From an uncultured Myxococcales bacterium (GTDB lineage Bacteria > Myxococcota_A > UBA9042 > DTJE01): DNA of 64,000 nt. The stretch spans positions 25,951-89,950 of the forward strand of contig CAIOFV010000065.1 in assembly GCA_903857665.1 (NCBI GenBank), written 5' to 3'. Under the pieces are notes generated by a model, which had not been told where the DNA came from, searched no databases, and saw nothing but the letters and a program-made list of their open reading frames with translations. Positions 17,855-27,681 of the stretch are shown here, one piece after another (within the stretch, counting starts at the first letter, position 1; each line of letters opens with the position of its first letter). Both the position numbers and the translations under genes were made by a program.

Positions 17855-20308
17855 TCAGATGTTCCCGGACCGCCAGGCGAACCACCCCCAGCGCGCCACG
17901 TCGAACAGCCAGGGCAGCAGCGCCTTGTTCGGAGGATACGGCAGCACCCCGCTGCCCACCGGGACGTCCACGCCGATCCGGGCCAGCGCCTCGCGGGTGT
18001 CCGCGCCGCGTTCCTTCGGAGGCGACACCTCGACCAGCGGCGTCCCCGACAGCCGGAGGGGATTGCGGACGAAGGTCAGTTCCCCGGGGCAGCCCGGGTA
18101 CGGACGACGAGAAACGGCCGGAGGCAGGTCCGGATCCAGGCGCGGGAGTTCGACCAGCAGCCGCGATGCACGAGCCACCGGAACGACGGCGACGCTGTCG
18201 GCCAGGCCCGCCCGGGCCACCGACTGCTGCAACGCCCGGGTGGCTCGCCACCGCATCCGGCGACCGATGGCGGCCACCGGGTCCCCCGGAGGAACGGGCC
18301 CGTCGGCGTCCACGAAACCCGCGCCACGCAGCCACGCCCAGAGGTCCGCCTGCGGGCCCGCCACGCACACGAAGCCGTCCCGGGCCCGCACGATGCCGGC
18401 GACCACCTCGCGCCCCGCATCGTGGGACACGCCGGTCCCGCGATCCCGCGAGGCGGCCAGGCACCGGTCCCGCTGGCCGGCCGCGATGCGACGCACCTGC
18501 AGCAGCAGCGCCACCCAGGTGAGGTGGGTCGTCGCGAACACGCCTTCCCCGGTACGCCGGCGATGGTACAGGCCCAGCAGCGTCGCCAGGCCGCCGGCGA
18601 GCCCCGACCCGATGTCGATGACCGGCGTGGGCAGCAGCTTCGGCTTCCCGTCGCGCCCGTAGGACACCTGGATCCCCGACACCGCCTGCACCACCTGCTC
18701 GAAGCCGGGCCGGTCCTTCCAGACCCCGACGTCGCCGTAGGCGTTCAGGTGCGTGTACACGATGTCCGGGAAGTGGACGCGCACCGCAGCCGGGTCCACC
18801 CCGACCGCCCGGGCGACGTCCATGTTGCGATAGTTCTGGATCATCGCGTCGGGCCGCAGGTCCGTGAGCACCGCCCACAGGCGCTGCTTGCCTGCGTCAT
18901 CCGTGGAGTCGATCGTCACCGAGCGCTTGCCCGTGTTGAACATCAGGTGGAACGACAGCGACCAGTCCAGCCCGGTCGGGCTGCTGATCGACACGACGTC
19001 CGCGCCCAGTTCCGCCAGCAGGCGCGCGGCGCAGGGGCCGGCGATGATCCGGGACAGGTCGGCCACCCGGATGCCTTCGAGGGGATGGCGGACCGTCGCG
19101 CCGGGCGCGGGGAGCGCCGCCGTCGCGTCGGAGGGCCCGGATTCCCACAGGGCCAGCAGCGTCGCCACGGTATCGGTGCCCACCCGGCGGGGCGCGAGGG
19201 GCACATCGTGTCCCGGCGACGTGACGCCCGGGCCGGGCACGGTCACCGGCCCGAAGACCGGGTCGTCCACCACGCCCGCATCCGACATGCCCGCGTCGAT
19301 CGAGTCCCGCAGCCACTCCGCGACGGTCCGCACCTTGATGCAGCAAAGCTCGCGCCCCAGCAACGCCTCCCACTCGTCCGCGGTGCGCTGCAGGAACACC
19401 GCCTGGTAGATTTCCCGCAGGCGCCCCGCCTCGGCCAGGCTCTTGACCTGGCTGGGGTCCGCGGCGGTTTCCGCCGACAGGGCCTCGCGCAGCATCCGGA
19501 CCTCGGACGTGAACCCGACGCCTTCCAGGACGTCCATCACGCGGGCGTTGTGCGTCGGCAGCGTCACGTGCAGGTAGACGTAGCGTCCGTCCCGGCACTC
19601 CCACGATCGCATGAAGGGCGTGCCGATCATCTTCAGGGGCAGGAACCCCCGGGGCATCCCCGTCTTGATCAGCACCTGCAGGACCTGGGCGAACAGGGTC
19701 GAATGGAACAGGGTCGCCCCGACGTGCTGGCCACGGCCGGTTCCCAGGCGGGCGATGAGCGCTGCGACGATGCCGCTGGCCGCGAACATGCCCGCCATCA
19801 CCGAGGCCACCGGGAGGTCGTGGTACACCGGTGCGCCCAGGGGCTTTTCGAACAGGCAGCCGGCGGCCGCGGCCACGGCGTCATGCCCGGGCAGGTGCGC
19901 CCGCAGATCCCCCGCCGCGAAGGCCGGGATGCTGCAACTGACCAGCCCCGGGCACGCCGCGGCCCGCAGCGCGTCCGGGTCGATGCCCAGGCCTGCCAGC
20001 CTGCCGTGGGGCAGGTCGTCGATCACCACGTCGCAGCGCTGAACCAGGCGCAGCAGGGTCGCCTTCCCCGCGGGCGTGGACAGGTCCAGCGGGACCTCGG
20101 TCCGGCCGCGGCCCGCGACCGCCTCCAGCACGGGGTCGGCGGGGGGCGACGACAGGTCCACGACGCGGACGCCTTCGGCCCCGGCGTCGGCCAGCAACAT
20201 GCCCGTGACCGGCGCGGCCAGGCCGGCGCCGATCTCCACGAACCGGATGCCCGCCAGCAGCCCCTGCGCCGGGCGCGTCGGGTCGATCGGGGTCGTCGTG
20301 TCCGTCAT
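17855..20308 (-). CDS. Tandem CaiB/BaiF-type CoA transferase
   Basis: This protein of 817 residues contains two class III CoA-transferase halves in one chain. The first half begins LLAGIRFVEIGAGLAAPVTG and has LPGHDAVAAAAG, where the catalytic Asp is expected. The second half begins near residue 405 with LEGIRVADLSRIIAGPCAAR and has the corresponding site as RPGFEQVVQAVSG, with Glu in place of Asp. Normal family members have about 400 residues and work as interlocked dimers, so this chain may be a pre-formed dimer with one altered site. GGAGGGA precedes the ATG. The acyl substrate is unknown. The gene is alone and divergent from the next lipoprotein gene. Confidence 0.88.
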   Translation of the reverse strand: MTDTTTPIDPTRPAQGLLAGIRFVEIGAGLAAPVTGMLLADAGAEGVRVVDLSSPPADPVLEAVAGRGRTEVPLDLSTPAGKATLLRLVQRCDVVIDDLPHGRLAGLGIDPDALRAAACPGLVSCSIPAFAAGDLRAHLPGHDAVAAAAGCLFEKPLGAPVYHDLPVASVMAGMFAASGIVAALIARLGTGRGQHVGATLFHSTLFAQVLQVLIKTGMPRGFLPLKMIGTPFMRSWECRDGRYVYLHVTLPTHNARVMDVLEGVGFTSEVRMLREALSAETAADPSQVKSLAEAGRLREIYQAVFLQRTADEWEALLGRELCCIKVRTVAEWLRDSIDAGMSDAGVVDDPVFGPVTVPGPGVTSPGHDVPLAPRRVGTDTVATLLALWESGPSDATAALPAPGATVRHPLEGIRVADLSRIIAGPCAARLLAELGADVVSISSPTGLDWSLSFHLMFNTGKRSVTIDSTDDAGKQRLWAVLTDLRPDAMIQNYRNMDVARAVGVDPAAVRVHFPDIVYTHLNAYGDVGVWKDRPGFEQVVQAVSGIQVSYGRDGKPKLLPTPVIDIGSGLAGGLATLLGLYHRRRTGEGVFATTHLTWVALLLQVRRIAAGQRDRCLAASRDRGTGVSHDAGREVVAGIVRARDGFVCVAGPQADLWAWLRGAGFVDADGPVPPGDPVAAIGRRMRWRATRALQQSVARAGLADSVAVVPVARASRLLVELPRLDPDLPPAVSRRPYPGCPGELTFVRNPLRLSGTPLVEVSPPKERGADTREALARIGVDVPVGSGVLPYPPNKALLPWLFDVARWGWFAWRSGNI

Positions 20309-20415
20309 GGTTCCCTCCGTCGCGCGACTATAGCGAGGGAGCGGCGGACGGGGAAGTGCGAACGATGCGGTCGGATCGGCGCCCCGCCCCGATGGAACCC
20401 GCCCCCCGATTGCCG

Positions 20416-20421
20416 TATGAT
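20416..20421 (+). promoter_or_regulatory. Possible -10 box
   Basis: TATGAT lies 27 bases before the ATG at 20449. TGGAAC, a weak -35 match, stands 17 bp upstream of it. The distance to the start is like that of the boxes before the other surface-protein genes. Confidence 0.35.
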
Positions 20422-20448
20422 GGTTGCGCCCTGCAGGTGGAGAATCCG

Positions 20449-22035
20449 ATGAACAGCCTCAAGCGCGCCGGGCGGTTCCTGCTCCGCGTGGCGATCACGC
20501 TGCTGGCCCTCGCGGCCACCGGCGCCACCGGGGGCACGTGCGGCGGCAGCGGCGTCAGCCCCACCCTGAATGTGTGCACGACGGCCTCGGACTGCCCCCG
20601 CCTTCCGATGCCCGGCCCGGGCCAGTGGGCATGCGTCGATGGCGGTTGCCAGTGGCAGGAATGCGCGGTGGCGGCCGACTGCGCGGTCAGGTCCCACGAG
20701 GACTGCACCGGGTCATGGTCCTGCGCCAACCTGACGTGCGCCTGGACGTGCGACTCGAACCCGCCCCCGGCCTGCTTGACCGCGGCTGATTGTGCGGGCG
20801 CGACGCACGCGGATTGCGCCGGGGCCTGGTCCTGCACGCAGAACGCCTGCGCCTGGGCCTGCATCGAGCCGCCGAATTGCGTGGCTTCGGGGTGCTCGGG
20901 CGAGATCTGCGCCACCCAGTCGATGGACAGCGATTGCGTCTGGAAGGACTGGTTCGCCTGCCTCAAGTACACGTCGTGCGGCCTGATGGCGGACGGCACC
21001 TGCGGCTTCGCCGACAACGACGCCTACCGGGCCTGCCTGGCGGGCGTGTCCCCCTGCTCCGACAACGTCGATTGCCCCTCCGGGTTCGAATGCCTGGATG
21101 GGACGTGCTCCACGATCGCCTGCGTGCCGTCCCCGGAGATCTGCGACGGCAAGGACAACAACTGCGACGGCGTGATCGACGAGGGCTGCAGCGCAGCGAC
21201 GTGCACCGCCGACGCGGACTGCCCGACCCTGCAGTACTGCGATCTCACCGCAGCCACCAGCGCTCCCGGCTGCTGCGTGCGACTGGCCGACGGCTCGGGC
21301 TGCCCGGCCGACTACCCGGAATGCCAGGGCGTGTGCCGCACGCGCGACGTCGCATGCGTGACGGACACCGACTGCGGCACCGAGGCGTCGTGCGTGAACG
21401 GCACGTGCGTCGCGGGCCCGACCTGCCGCGCGGTCCAGCCGGGCTCGCATGGCTCGTGCAAGATGGTGATCGGCGTCCTCTTCGACGGCAAGCAGTGCGT
21501 GCTGGAGGGCGGCTGTACCTGCGAGCCGGACTGCGACGCGCTCTTCCCGTCGATGGACGCCTGCAACACCGCGTGCGGCATCGTCACGGGCTGCACCACC
21601 GACTCCGAGTGCCAGGCGGGCGAGGCCTGCATCGCCGGCGCCTGCCAGGCGGTCGCATCGACGTGCACCCAGGACACCGACTGCGCGGTAGGCCGGCACT
21701 GCGACGGCTACGTCTGCGGCAACGGCTGGTGCAGCGGAACGTGCACGGTGAACCCCGATGGCGTCTGTGCCAAGGATGCGGACTGCCCGACGGGCGAGTC
21801 CTGCGTCAAGGTCGCCTGCATGGGATGCATCGGCTGCCCCTGCTACGGCACGTGCCAGGGCGCCGCGGCCTGCACCCCGGTGAAGCCCGGTTCCCATGGT
21901 GCCTGCGACATGATCCTGGGCTTCGTCTTCGACGGCAACCAGTGCGCGTACGAAAGCGGGTGTTCGTGCCAGCCCGACTGCGCGGCGTTCTTCCAGGACC
22001 TGGCGTCCTGTCAGTCCGCATGCACCAGCGGCTGA
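20449..22035 (+). CDS. Secreted Cys-rich protein with Kunitz-like repeats
   Basis: This secreted protein of 528 residues has an N-terminal hydrophobic signal (LLRVAITLLALAATGATGG). Several D-x-D-C-type modules follow, then one MopE motif (EICDGKDNNCDGVIDEG). Two related domains lie at about residues 326-376 and 475-525. Each reads C-x10-C-x12-C-x5-C-x-C-x3-C-x9-C-x3-C with FDGxQC and a final ACxxAC-like turn. The pattern resembles BPTI/Kunitz inhibitor domains with one extra Cys pair. AGGTGGAG before the ATG at 20449 supports the start. The 3' end overlaps the convergent lipase gene by 25 bases. Protease inhibition or adhesion is possible; neither is shown. Confidence 0.84.
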   Translation: MNSLKRAGRFLLRVAITLLALAATGATGGTCGGSGVSPTLNVCTTASDCPRLPMPGPGQWACVDGGCQWQECAVAADCAVRSHEDCTGSWSCANLTCAWTCDSNPPPACLTAADCAGATHADCAGAWSCTQNACAWACIEPPNCVASGCSGEICATQSMDSDCVWKDWFACLKYTSCGLMADGTCGFADNDAYRACLAGVSPCSDNVDCPSGFECLDGTCSTIACVPSPEICDGKDNNCDGVIDEGCSAATCTADADCPTLQYCDLTAATSAPGCCVRLADGSGCPADYPECQGVCRTRDVACVTDTDCGTEASCVNGTCVAGPTCRAVQPGSHGSCKMVIGVLFDGKQCVLEGGCTCEPDCDALFPSMDACNTACGIVTGCTTDSECQAGEACIAGACQAVASTCTQDTDCAVGRHCDGYVCGNGWCSGTCTVNPDGVCAKDADCPTGESCVKVACMGCIGCPCYGTCQGAAACTPVKPGSHGACDMILGFVFDGNQCAYESGCSCQPDCAAFFQDLASCQSACTSG

Positions 22036-22850
22036 TCCGCCGCCCGGGCTCCCGCGCCGTCTGCCAGTCGGATGCCGCCCTCGATCGCCCGCGCCAGCAC
22101 GTCCTTCGAAAAGAACAGCGCGTCGTGGCACCAGCCGGAGGTCACCAGCACGCTGTCCGTGGGCAGCGCCGCGGAGTCGCGGGGGGCCACCAGGCTGTCG
22201 TGGATCGTGCAGACGTTGAGGAGGGGGCGCATCGCGGGGGCCTGCCGCAACTCGGCCAGGAAGGCGCTGCCCGGCTCCATCTGGCGGGCGCACATGCCCG
22301 GCCCCAGGCGCGCCAGGTGCGAGCCGGCGTGCGGGGTCGCCACCGCGACGACCGCGTCGGCCGGACATCCCAGCACGTTCACCGCGTAGCGTGCGACCAG
22401 CCCGCCCATGCTGTGGCCGAACAGGATCACGCGCCGGGAAGGATGCCGCCGGCGCAGGTCCGAAACGCGCCGCCCCAGCCGGCCCGCCTGGCTCCGCAGG
22501 TCCCCGACCAGGGGCACGTTCCGGTAGGTCGAAAACGAGTGGCCGCCGGCGCGCAGGGCCCGCTGCACGCCCGAACAGATGAAATCGGTTTCGAGGTAGC
22601 CCGGCAACAGCACGAAGTGGTAGCCCGACGTGCCCTGGTGCGCCGTCCAGCGGGACCGGGCCAGGTCCACCGGCATCCGGAAGAACACCGCGTACTGCAG
22701 CAGGGACTCGCGCAGAAGCCCCAGCAGCCCCCGGATCCGTTCCGCCCGGTAGCGCCGGGGGCTGAGGCAGTGGGTCACGGACAGGGTGATGACGCAGTAC
22801 AGGGGCGGGACGGCCACCAGCAGGATCGCGAGGCCGAGCAACGGGGCCAT
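22011..22850 (-). CDS. Membrane-anchored alpha/beta hydrolase (lipase-like)
   Basis: This protein of 279 residues has an N-terminal membrane segment ([18 protein letters not shown]) and a lipase-like alpha/beta-hydrolase domain. The nucleophile elbow [11 protein letters not shown] and the following [13 protein letters not shown] match bacterial EstA and triacylglycerol-lipase types. The likely acid is in TIHDSLVAP and the likely His in [17 protein letters not shown] precedes the ATG at 22850. The gene starts 20 bases after the stop of the M28 peptidase and is probably co-transcribed with it. The true substrate could be a lipid ester or a GPI-like or lipoyl ester. Confidence 0.86.
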   Translation of the reverse strand: MAPLLGLAILLVAVPPLYCVITLSVTHCLSPRRYRAERIRGLLGLLRESLLQYAVFFRMPVDLARSRWTAHQGTSGYHFVLLPGYLETDFICSGVQRALRAGGHSFSTYRNVPLVGDLRSQAGRLGRRVSDLRRRHPSRRVILFGHSMGGLVARYAVNVLGCPADAVVAVATPHAGSHLARLGPGMCARQMEPGSAFLAELRQAPAMRPLLNVCTIHDSLVAPRDSAALPTDSVLVTSGWCHDALFFSKDVLARAIEGGIRLADGAGARAADQPLVHAD

Positions 22851-22870
22851 GTTCCTCTTGTCGGGCCGGT

Positions 22871-24514
22871 TCAGCCCAGGCGGTGCTTCACGATCGCGTC
22901 CACCAGCTTCTCGGCGTAGTCGATGGAATACAGGACCTTGTCCACCTCGAGGTTCTCGGGGGTGTCGGATGGCATGTGGTAGTGCCGCGGCGCGCCGATT
23001 TCCGGGTCCACGCAGATCAGGCAGACGCCCTCCCACCCGCGGGCCAGGAAGGCCGACACGTCGGAGCCGCCAATCGGGATTTCGAAGCCCGTGACCTCGG
23101 CGAACCGCGGTTCCGAGGCGGTGACGTCCTTGCAGACCTGGTCCAGCCACCCCGGGATCCGCCGCGCCACGATCTCGCCTTCCTCGACCGCGTAGCGCAG
23201 GTCGCCGTTGGCGAGGCCGTCCAGGCCCACCACCACGGTGCGGGTCTTGTCCCACTCGCCGTCGAAGTCCCGGGCGATCGCGTCGCCGCCGCCCAGGCTG
23301 GCTTCCTCGCAGCCCGTGGCGATGAAGACCAGTTCCACGTCCGGCCGCTTGCGGGCGACCAGGCGACGCGCCAGCAGCGGCAGCGCCGCCACGCCGGACA
23401 GGTCGTCGTTGGCACCGGGGACGATCGTGTTCCGCAGCACGATGTCGATGTTGGCAGCGGCCGAGCCCAGCGACGGGACGGTCAGCAGCCACTCCAGGGG
23501 CCGCAGCGGCAGGGCCAACGGCCCCAGGATCATCCGGACGATGTCCAGCGCCGCCAGCGCCACCTGTGTCCGCACGATCAGTTCCATCGACCGGTGGATG
23601 AACTTCAGGCCGAACGGCGGCTCCCGGCCCATGGCCTTGATGGTCCCGGGCCAGAAGGTGAAGCCCGTGAACGCGGCGTCCACGTGGGCGCACATCACGA
23701 TGCGCAGGGCCGGCTGGGGCGTTTCGGCGGGCACGACGCCCAGGATGTTCCGCGACGGCTTGAAGCCCATCAGGCGGCGGCCGAGGTAGGCCTTCCGCGT
23801 GGACTCGAGGTAGTACGAAACCGCCGGCAGCAGGTGCAGCGGCAACGCCAACGCGGGCGCGATGCCCGAAATCGCGGTACCCAGCAGCGCCGGGAGCGAG
23901 TGCAGCAGCGCGTTCGCGTACAGGTTGTCGCTGAACTCGAACGGGTGCTCGCGGATCGCCAGGCCCAGGCGCTCGAACTCGATACGCATCATTTCCGACG
24001 CGCGACGCTCGTCGTCGCTGCAGGGCTGGCGGCGCGGGCACTCGTTGACGATGCGGGTGACCAGGTCCAGGACGTACGCGGATTCCTCCCCGCGGGACAG
24101 CCGGGCCGGCCCCTTCGGGGCGGGGGGAGGCGTCACGAGGGCGGGCGTCGGGGGTGGCACGGGCGCGGCCACGGGCCCTGCAACGGGGGCCGGAGGACGG
24201 GGCCGGGCAACCGGCGGTACCACCTTCACGGACGACGGCGCGACACGGGCGCGCGGGGCCGGCGCAGGGGCCGACCTCGTCGCGACCTTCTTCACGACCT
24301 TCTTCACGTCCGTCGTCGCGACCTTCTTCGCCGCCGTCGCCGGGACCTTCGTCGCGGGCGGGGCAACGGGCGCAGGCTTCGGCGCCCGCTTCACGCGGGG
24401 AGCGGGTGTCGCCGCGACCTCGACCTTCGCGGTCGCGTCTGCCGCGGTGGCCTTCGGTCCGGCCTTCCGGGGGGTCTTCGCCTTCGTTGCCTTCTGAACG
24501 GGGGTGTCCGCCAT
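22871..24514 (-). CDS. Membrane M28 zinc peptidase with H1-like tail
   Basis: This protein of 547 residues has two parts. Residues 1-135 are almost only Lys, Ala, Pro, Val, Thr and Arg (KKVATTDVKKVVKK and similar), like histone H1/AlgP-type tails. The rest is an M28 aminopeptidase domain with the zinc ligands in CAHVDAA, GANDDLSG, GCEEASLGGG, GLDGLANG and HYHMPSD. Two hydrophobic stretches (LLGTAISGIAPALALPLHLLP, and the stretch around LDIVRMILGPLALPL) interrupt the fold and should span the membrane. GGAGGGCACC precedes the ATG. The basic tail may bind DNA or polyanions. It is followed by the lipase gene after 20 bases. Confidence 0.88.
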   Translation of the reverse strand: MADTPVQKATKAKTPRKAGPKATAADATAKVEVAATPAPRVKRAPKPAPVAPPATKVPATAAKKVATTDVKKVVKKVATRSAPAPAPRARVAPSSVKVVPPVARPRPPAPVAGPVAAPVPPPTPALVTPPPAPKGPARLSRGEESAYVLDLVTRIVNECPRRQPCSDDERRASEMMRIEFERLGLAIREHPFEFSDNLYANALLHSLPALLGTAISGIAPALALPLHLLPAVSYYLESTRKAYLGRRLMGFKPSRNILGVVPAETPQPALRIVMCAHVDAAFTGFTFWPGTIKAMGREPPFGLKFIHRSMELIVRTQVALAALDIVRMILGPLALPLRPLEWLLTVPSLGSAAANIDIVLRNTIVPGANDDLSGVAALPLLARRLVARKRPDVELVFIATGCEEASLGGGDAIARDFDGEWDKTRTVVVGLDGLANGDLRYAVEEGEIVARRIPGWLDQVCKDVTASEPRFAEVTGFEIPIGGSDVSAFLARGWEGVCLICVDPEIGAPRHYHMPSDTPENLEVDKVLYSIDYAEKLVDAIVKHRLG

Positions 24515-24667
24515 GGTGCCCTCCTCCGAATGCGCCGATCATGCGTGAGGTCGTGCCCGTGCGCAATGGCCGAACAGTTGCAAGGATGGGAGTTGGCCGG
24601 CGATCCAGCGGTTGACTTCCGGTACCATCACGAAGGACTCTGTGCCGCGATCTCGACGGAGGTTCCC

Positions 24668-26797
24668 GTGGGCCGCATCCCCGCCGCGTGCTGCATCGTC
24701 CTCCTCGCCGGCCTGGGCGGCGCGGCCCGGGCCGACGTCCGGATGGTGCCGTCCACCACCAAGGTCCTCGGGGGCGTCGTCCCCCCCGGCGCGCCCAGGG
24801 TCGACATCACGGGGGTCCGGAACGAATGGACCGCGTTCCAGGTGGTGGTGTCGGCGGACGGCGCTCCCCTCACCAACGTCGATGCCACGATGTCTGACCT
24901 GGCGGGGCCCGCCGGCGCCGTCATCCCCGGCACGTCCGTCGAGCGGTTCCGCGAGTACTTCGTGGACCTGACGTCGCACCAGTCCTACTGCGACGTGATC
25001 TTCAACCCCGACTGCGCCGACCACCCGGAATACATCCGACAGCCGGGCTGGTACCCGGATCCGCTGATCCCGTTTCGCGATCCCTACAGCGACGCCCATG
25101 GCCCGGTGGGCGCACCCTTCGACGTGGCCGTCGGCACCCCGCAGGTGATCTTCGCGGACCTCCAGGTCCCGACCGGGATCCCCGCGGGCGCCTACACGGG
25201 CGCTTTCACCGTCACCGGCGCCGCCGGAACCCTGGCGACGCTGCCGGTCTCGCTGGTCGTGTACGACGTGGACCTGCCCTCGAAGCGTTCGATCAGCACT
25301 GCCTTCAACTTCAGCGTTTCGGAACTGCCGAACTTCCATGGCGGGCCGGACGGGGGCGACGCGGCCACGCGCGACCGGGTCTTCAGGAACTACGACCTGG
25401 AAATCCACAAGCACCGCATCGACTTCTCGCGCACGGGCCCGCGGATCGATTTCCAGTTCGGTGCCGACGGGCACCTCGTTCCGCCGGACTACACCGCGTA
25501 TGACGCCTACTGGAGGCCCCGCGTGGACGGCTCGTGGTATTCCGACGGCGCCGGCGTCCGGCGGTGGGACCTGGGCATGCTGAAGCCCGGAAGCGGCCTG
25601 AGCGGGTGGACCGACGCACAGCTCGCCGAGGTCGCACAGGACCTCGGAGGCCACCTGAAGGACACGGGGTTCCTGGACCACGTCTACATGTATGGCAGCG
25701 ACGAGCCCTGGCTGCCCAACCATCGGGCGGACGGCTCGTACGCGGCGATCGTTGCCGACGTCGCACGCCTCCACGCGGCGACCGACCTGTTCAACGGCAA
25801 GGTGATGACCACCAGCCCATGGGTGCAGGAAATGGACGCCGCCGTGGACATCTGGTGCCCGGACACCGCGATGTACGGCGCCAGTTTCTGGCCCGCGGGC
25901 ACGTGGCCCGAAGCGGACAAGTACCGCGAGCTTCGGGCGGCCGGCCGGGAAGTCTGGTTCTACGTGTGCAACCAGAACTACCCCCCGCTGCTGGGCTACG
26001 ACGTCGACAGCCCGGTCGGCTACGAGCCGCGCCTCGTGAAGTGGGGCGCCTGGCACGAAGGTGCGACGGGGTTCCTTTACTGGCGCATGACCTACTGGAT
26101 GGAACCGGATCCGTGGGACGTGCTGGCGGACGTCCCGGGGTTCGGCGCGACGCTGGCCCGCAACGGCGACGGGATCCTCGTGTACCCGGGCGACCACGAT
26201 GGCACGCTGGGCCAGGACCCGCCGCCGCCCTGGGCGCCCATGGACGGGCCGCTGCCATCGCTGCGGCTGAAGCAGATCCGCGACGGCCTGGAGGACTGGG
26301 AACTGTTCCGGATGGCAACGGACCTTGGCGGCGAAGCATTCACGCGCAAGCAGGTCGAGCGCGCCTACCGCAACTTCGGGGATCCGCTGGACGACGACTT
26401 CGATCCCGCGAACCGGCCGTGGACACTGGACGACGCGGTGCTGCTGGACGCCCGCCAGCAGATCGCGCTGAAGGTCCAGTACCTGCTGCACCCGGGCCTG
26501 TACGCCGACCCGGAGGCGCCGACGCTTCCGGACGTCATCGAAGGCGGCGACGAAGCGACCGCGGACGCGTTCGACGCGGCGGACTCGCCGGTCGCAACCG
26601 ACGTGCCTGTCGCGACCGACCTCGCCGTGGAGGCCAAAGACGCGCCCGCCGCCGACGCGATCGGCCCGCTTCCCGATGCACCATCGAAGGGTACCGGGGG
26701 CTGCGCCGCGTCGGGCCGGGGCGACCCGTCGGGCGGGATGCTGCTGTCGATCGCCGTGCTGGCCTTCGCCCTGGCGCACCGGCGCAGGGCTACTTGA
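24668..26797 (+). CDS. GH123/DUF4091 glycosidase with MYXO-CTERM tail
   Basis: This secreted protein of 709 residues has a signal peptide ending in ARA-DV, then a beta-sandwich, then the DUF4091 domain now classed as the GH123 catalytic domain. GH123 enzymes use an adjacent Asp-Glu pair; here it is in YGSDEPW (Asp345-Glu346). After an Asp/Ala-rich linker the chain ends GTGGCAASGRG, one membrane span and HRRRAT, which is a MYXO-CTERM-type sorting signal. The protein should therefore be processed by a myxosortase and exposed on the surface. The start is GTG with ACGGAGG placed five bases before it. It overlaps the thioesterase gene tail to tail by 8 bases. Confidence 0.87.
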   Translation: MGRIPAACCIVLLAGLGGAARADVRMVPSTTKVLGGVVPPGAPRVDITGVRNEWTAFQVVVSADGAPLTNVDATMSDLAGPAGAVIPGTSVERFREYFVDLTSHQSYCDVIFNPDCADHPEYIRQPGWYPDPLIPFRDPYSDAHGPVGAPFDVAVGTPQVIFADLQVPTGIPAGAYTGAFTVTGAAGTLATLPVSLVVYDVDLPSKRSISTAFNFSVSELPNFHGGPDGGDAATRDRVFRNYDLEIHKHRIDFSRTGPRIDFQFGADGHLVPPDYTAYDAYWRPRVDGSWYSDGAGVRRWDLGMLKPGSGLSGWTDAQLAEVAQDLGGHLKDTGFLDHVYMYGSDEPWLPNHRADGSYAAIVADVARLHAATDLFNGKVMTTSPWVQEMDAAVDIWCPDTAMYGASFWPAGTWPEADKYRELRAAGREVWFYVCNQNYPPLLGYDVDSPVGYEPRLVKWGAWHEGATGFLYWRMTYWMEPDPWDVLADVPGFGATLARNGDGILVYPGDHDGTLGQDPPPPWAPMDGPLPSLRLKQIRDGLEDWELFRMATDLGGEAFTRKQVERAYRNFGDPLDDDFDPANRPWTLDDAVLLDARQQIALKVQYLLHPGLYADPEAPTLPDVIEGGDEATADAFDAADSPVATDVPVATDLAVEAKDAPAADAIGPLPDAPSKGTGGCAASGRGDPSGGMLLSIAVLAFALAHRRRAT

Positions 26798-27587
26798 TCA
26801 CCGCGACGGTCTGCTGGTTCAGCGCCAGCAGTCGGCCGTCCTCGCCGATCAGTTCCCGGAACTCCACCAGGTAGCCGTCCCGCCCCGCGACCACGCGTTC
26901 GTTGATGAATACCGGCGACGCCGGATCCAGCCCGTCCCACGTGCCCACGATGTCGATGCTGAACGCCACCGTGGCCGTCGGCCGCGGGAACGCCAGGGTG
27001 CTGAAGATGGCGGGCCACCAGGTGTCGGCCATCGCCACCAGGAACGCCCCGTCACGCGCCGGGCCGGGCGCCTTCGGCCGCACCCAGCCGTGGGTCGCCG
27101 GCTGATCGTGCCCGGAAAACGGCAGCGGCCCGGTCGGGCGATATTCCATGTACCGAGTGAAGACGGGCGCCATGGGCAGCGGCAGTTCGAACACGGGCAG
27201 GTCCCGCCAGGAAGCCGCGACCTCGCGCCGGGCCGCAATGCCCAGGTCGTCGGACAGGCGCGGCCGCCCCAGGATCGCCACCGCGTGCGTCTTCACCTCG
27301 CCGTCCTGGACCAGGCGCGCCGCCAGCGTGGACATCCCGTTGCCGATGCGCAGCGGCTCCACGAGGATCGTCGCCTCGCCGGCCGGCACGACCCCACCCA
27401 GCGTGGCCATCAGCGTTCGCAGGATCCGATCCGGCGTCCCCGCGGCATGTTCCACGGCCCGCGCCATGGCCGCCAGCACCAGGCCTCCGTAAGCGCCGCG
27501 GCCCTGCTCCCAGCCTTCCGGCACCCTCCAGAGGTAGCGGCCCTCGCCGATCGCCTCCGGCGTCGTGATCGTGGTCAGGTCGTCCAT
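26790..27587 (-). CDS. Acyl-CoA thioesterase, double hotdog type
   Basis: The product of 265 residues matches the TesB-like thioesterase family with two hotdog halves. GRGAYGGLVLAAMARAVEHA is the central helix of the first half, and HGWVRPKAPGPARDGAFLVAMADTWWPA lies in the linker and second half. It should hydrolyse acyl-CoA esters in the cytoplasm; the chain length is unknown. GGGAGG precedes the ATG at 27587. It is divergent from the SrkA-type kinase gene. Confidence 0.85.
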   Translation of the reverse strand: MDDLTTITTPEAIGEGRYLWRVPEGWEQGRGAYGGLVLAAMARAVEHAAGTPDRILRTLMATLGGVVPAGEATILVEPLRIGNGMSTLAARLVQDGEVKTHAVAILGRPRLSDDLGIAARREVAASWRDLPVFELPLPMAPVFTRYMEYRPTGPLPFSGHDQPATHGWVRPKAPGPARDGAFLVAMADTWWPAIFSTLAFPRPTATVAFSIDIVGTWDGLDPASPVFINERVVAGRDGYLVEFRELIGEDGRLLALNQQTVAVIK

Positions 27588-27606
27588 GTCGCCTCCCTTC
27601 CGGCGT

Positions 27607-27635
27607 ATTGTCGATACCTTGCCGCCGGCGCGCAA
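27607..27635 (-). promoter_or_regulatory. Sigma-70-like promoter of the thioesterase gene
   Basis: Read on the minus strand, TTGCGC (27635-27630) and GACAAT (27612-27607) are 17 bp apart. They lie about 20 bases before the ATG at 27587. Confidence 0.4.
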
Positions 27636-27681
27636 CCTGCGCGCCTGCACCGGGGTGCCCCGGTGTGCCCGGGGAGTCTCG

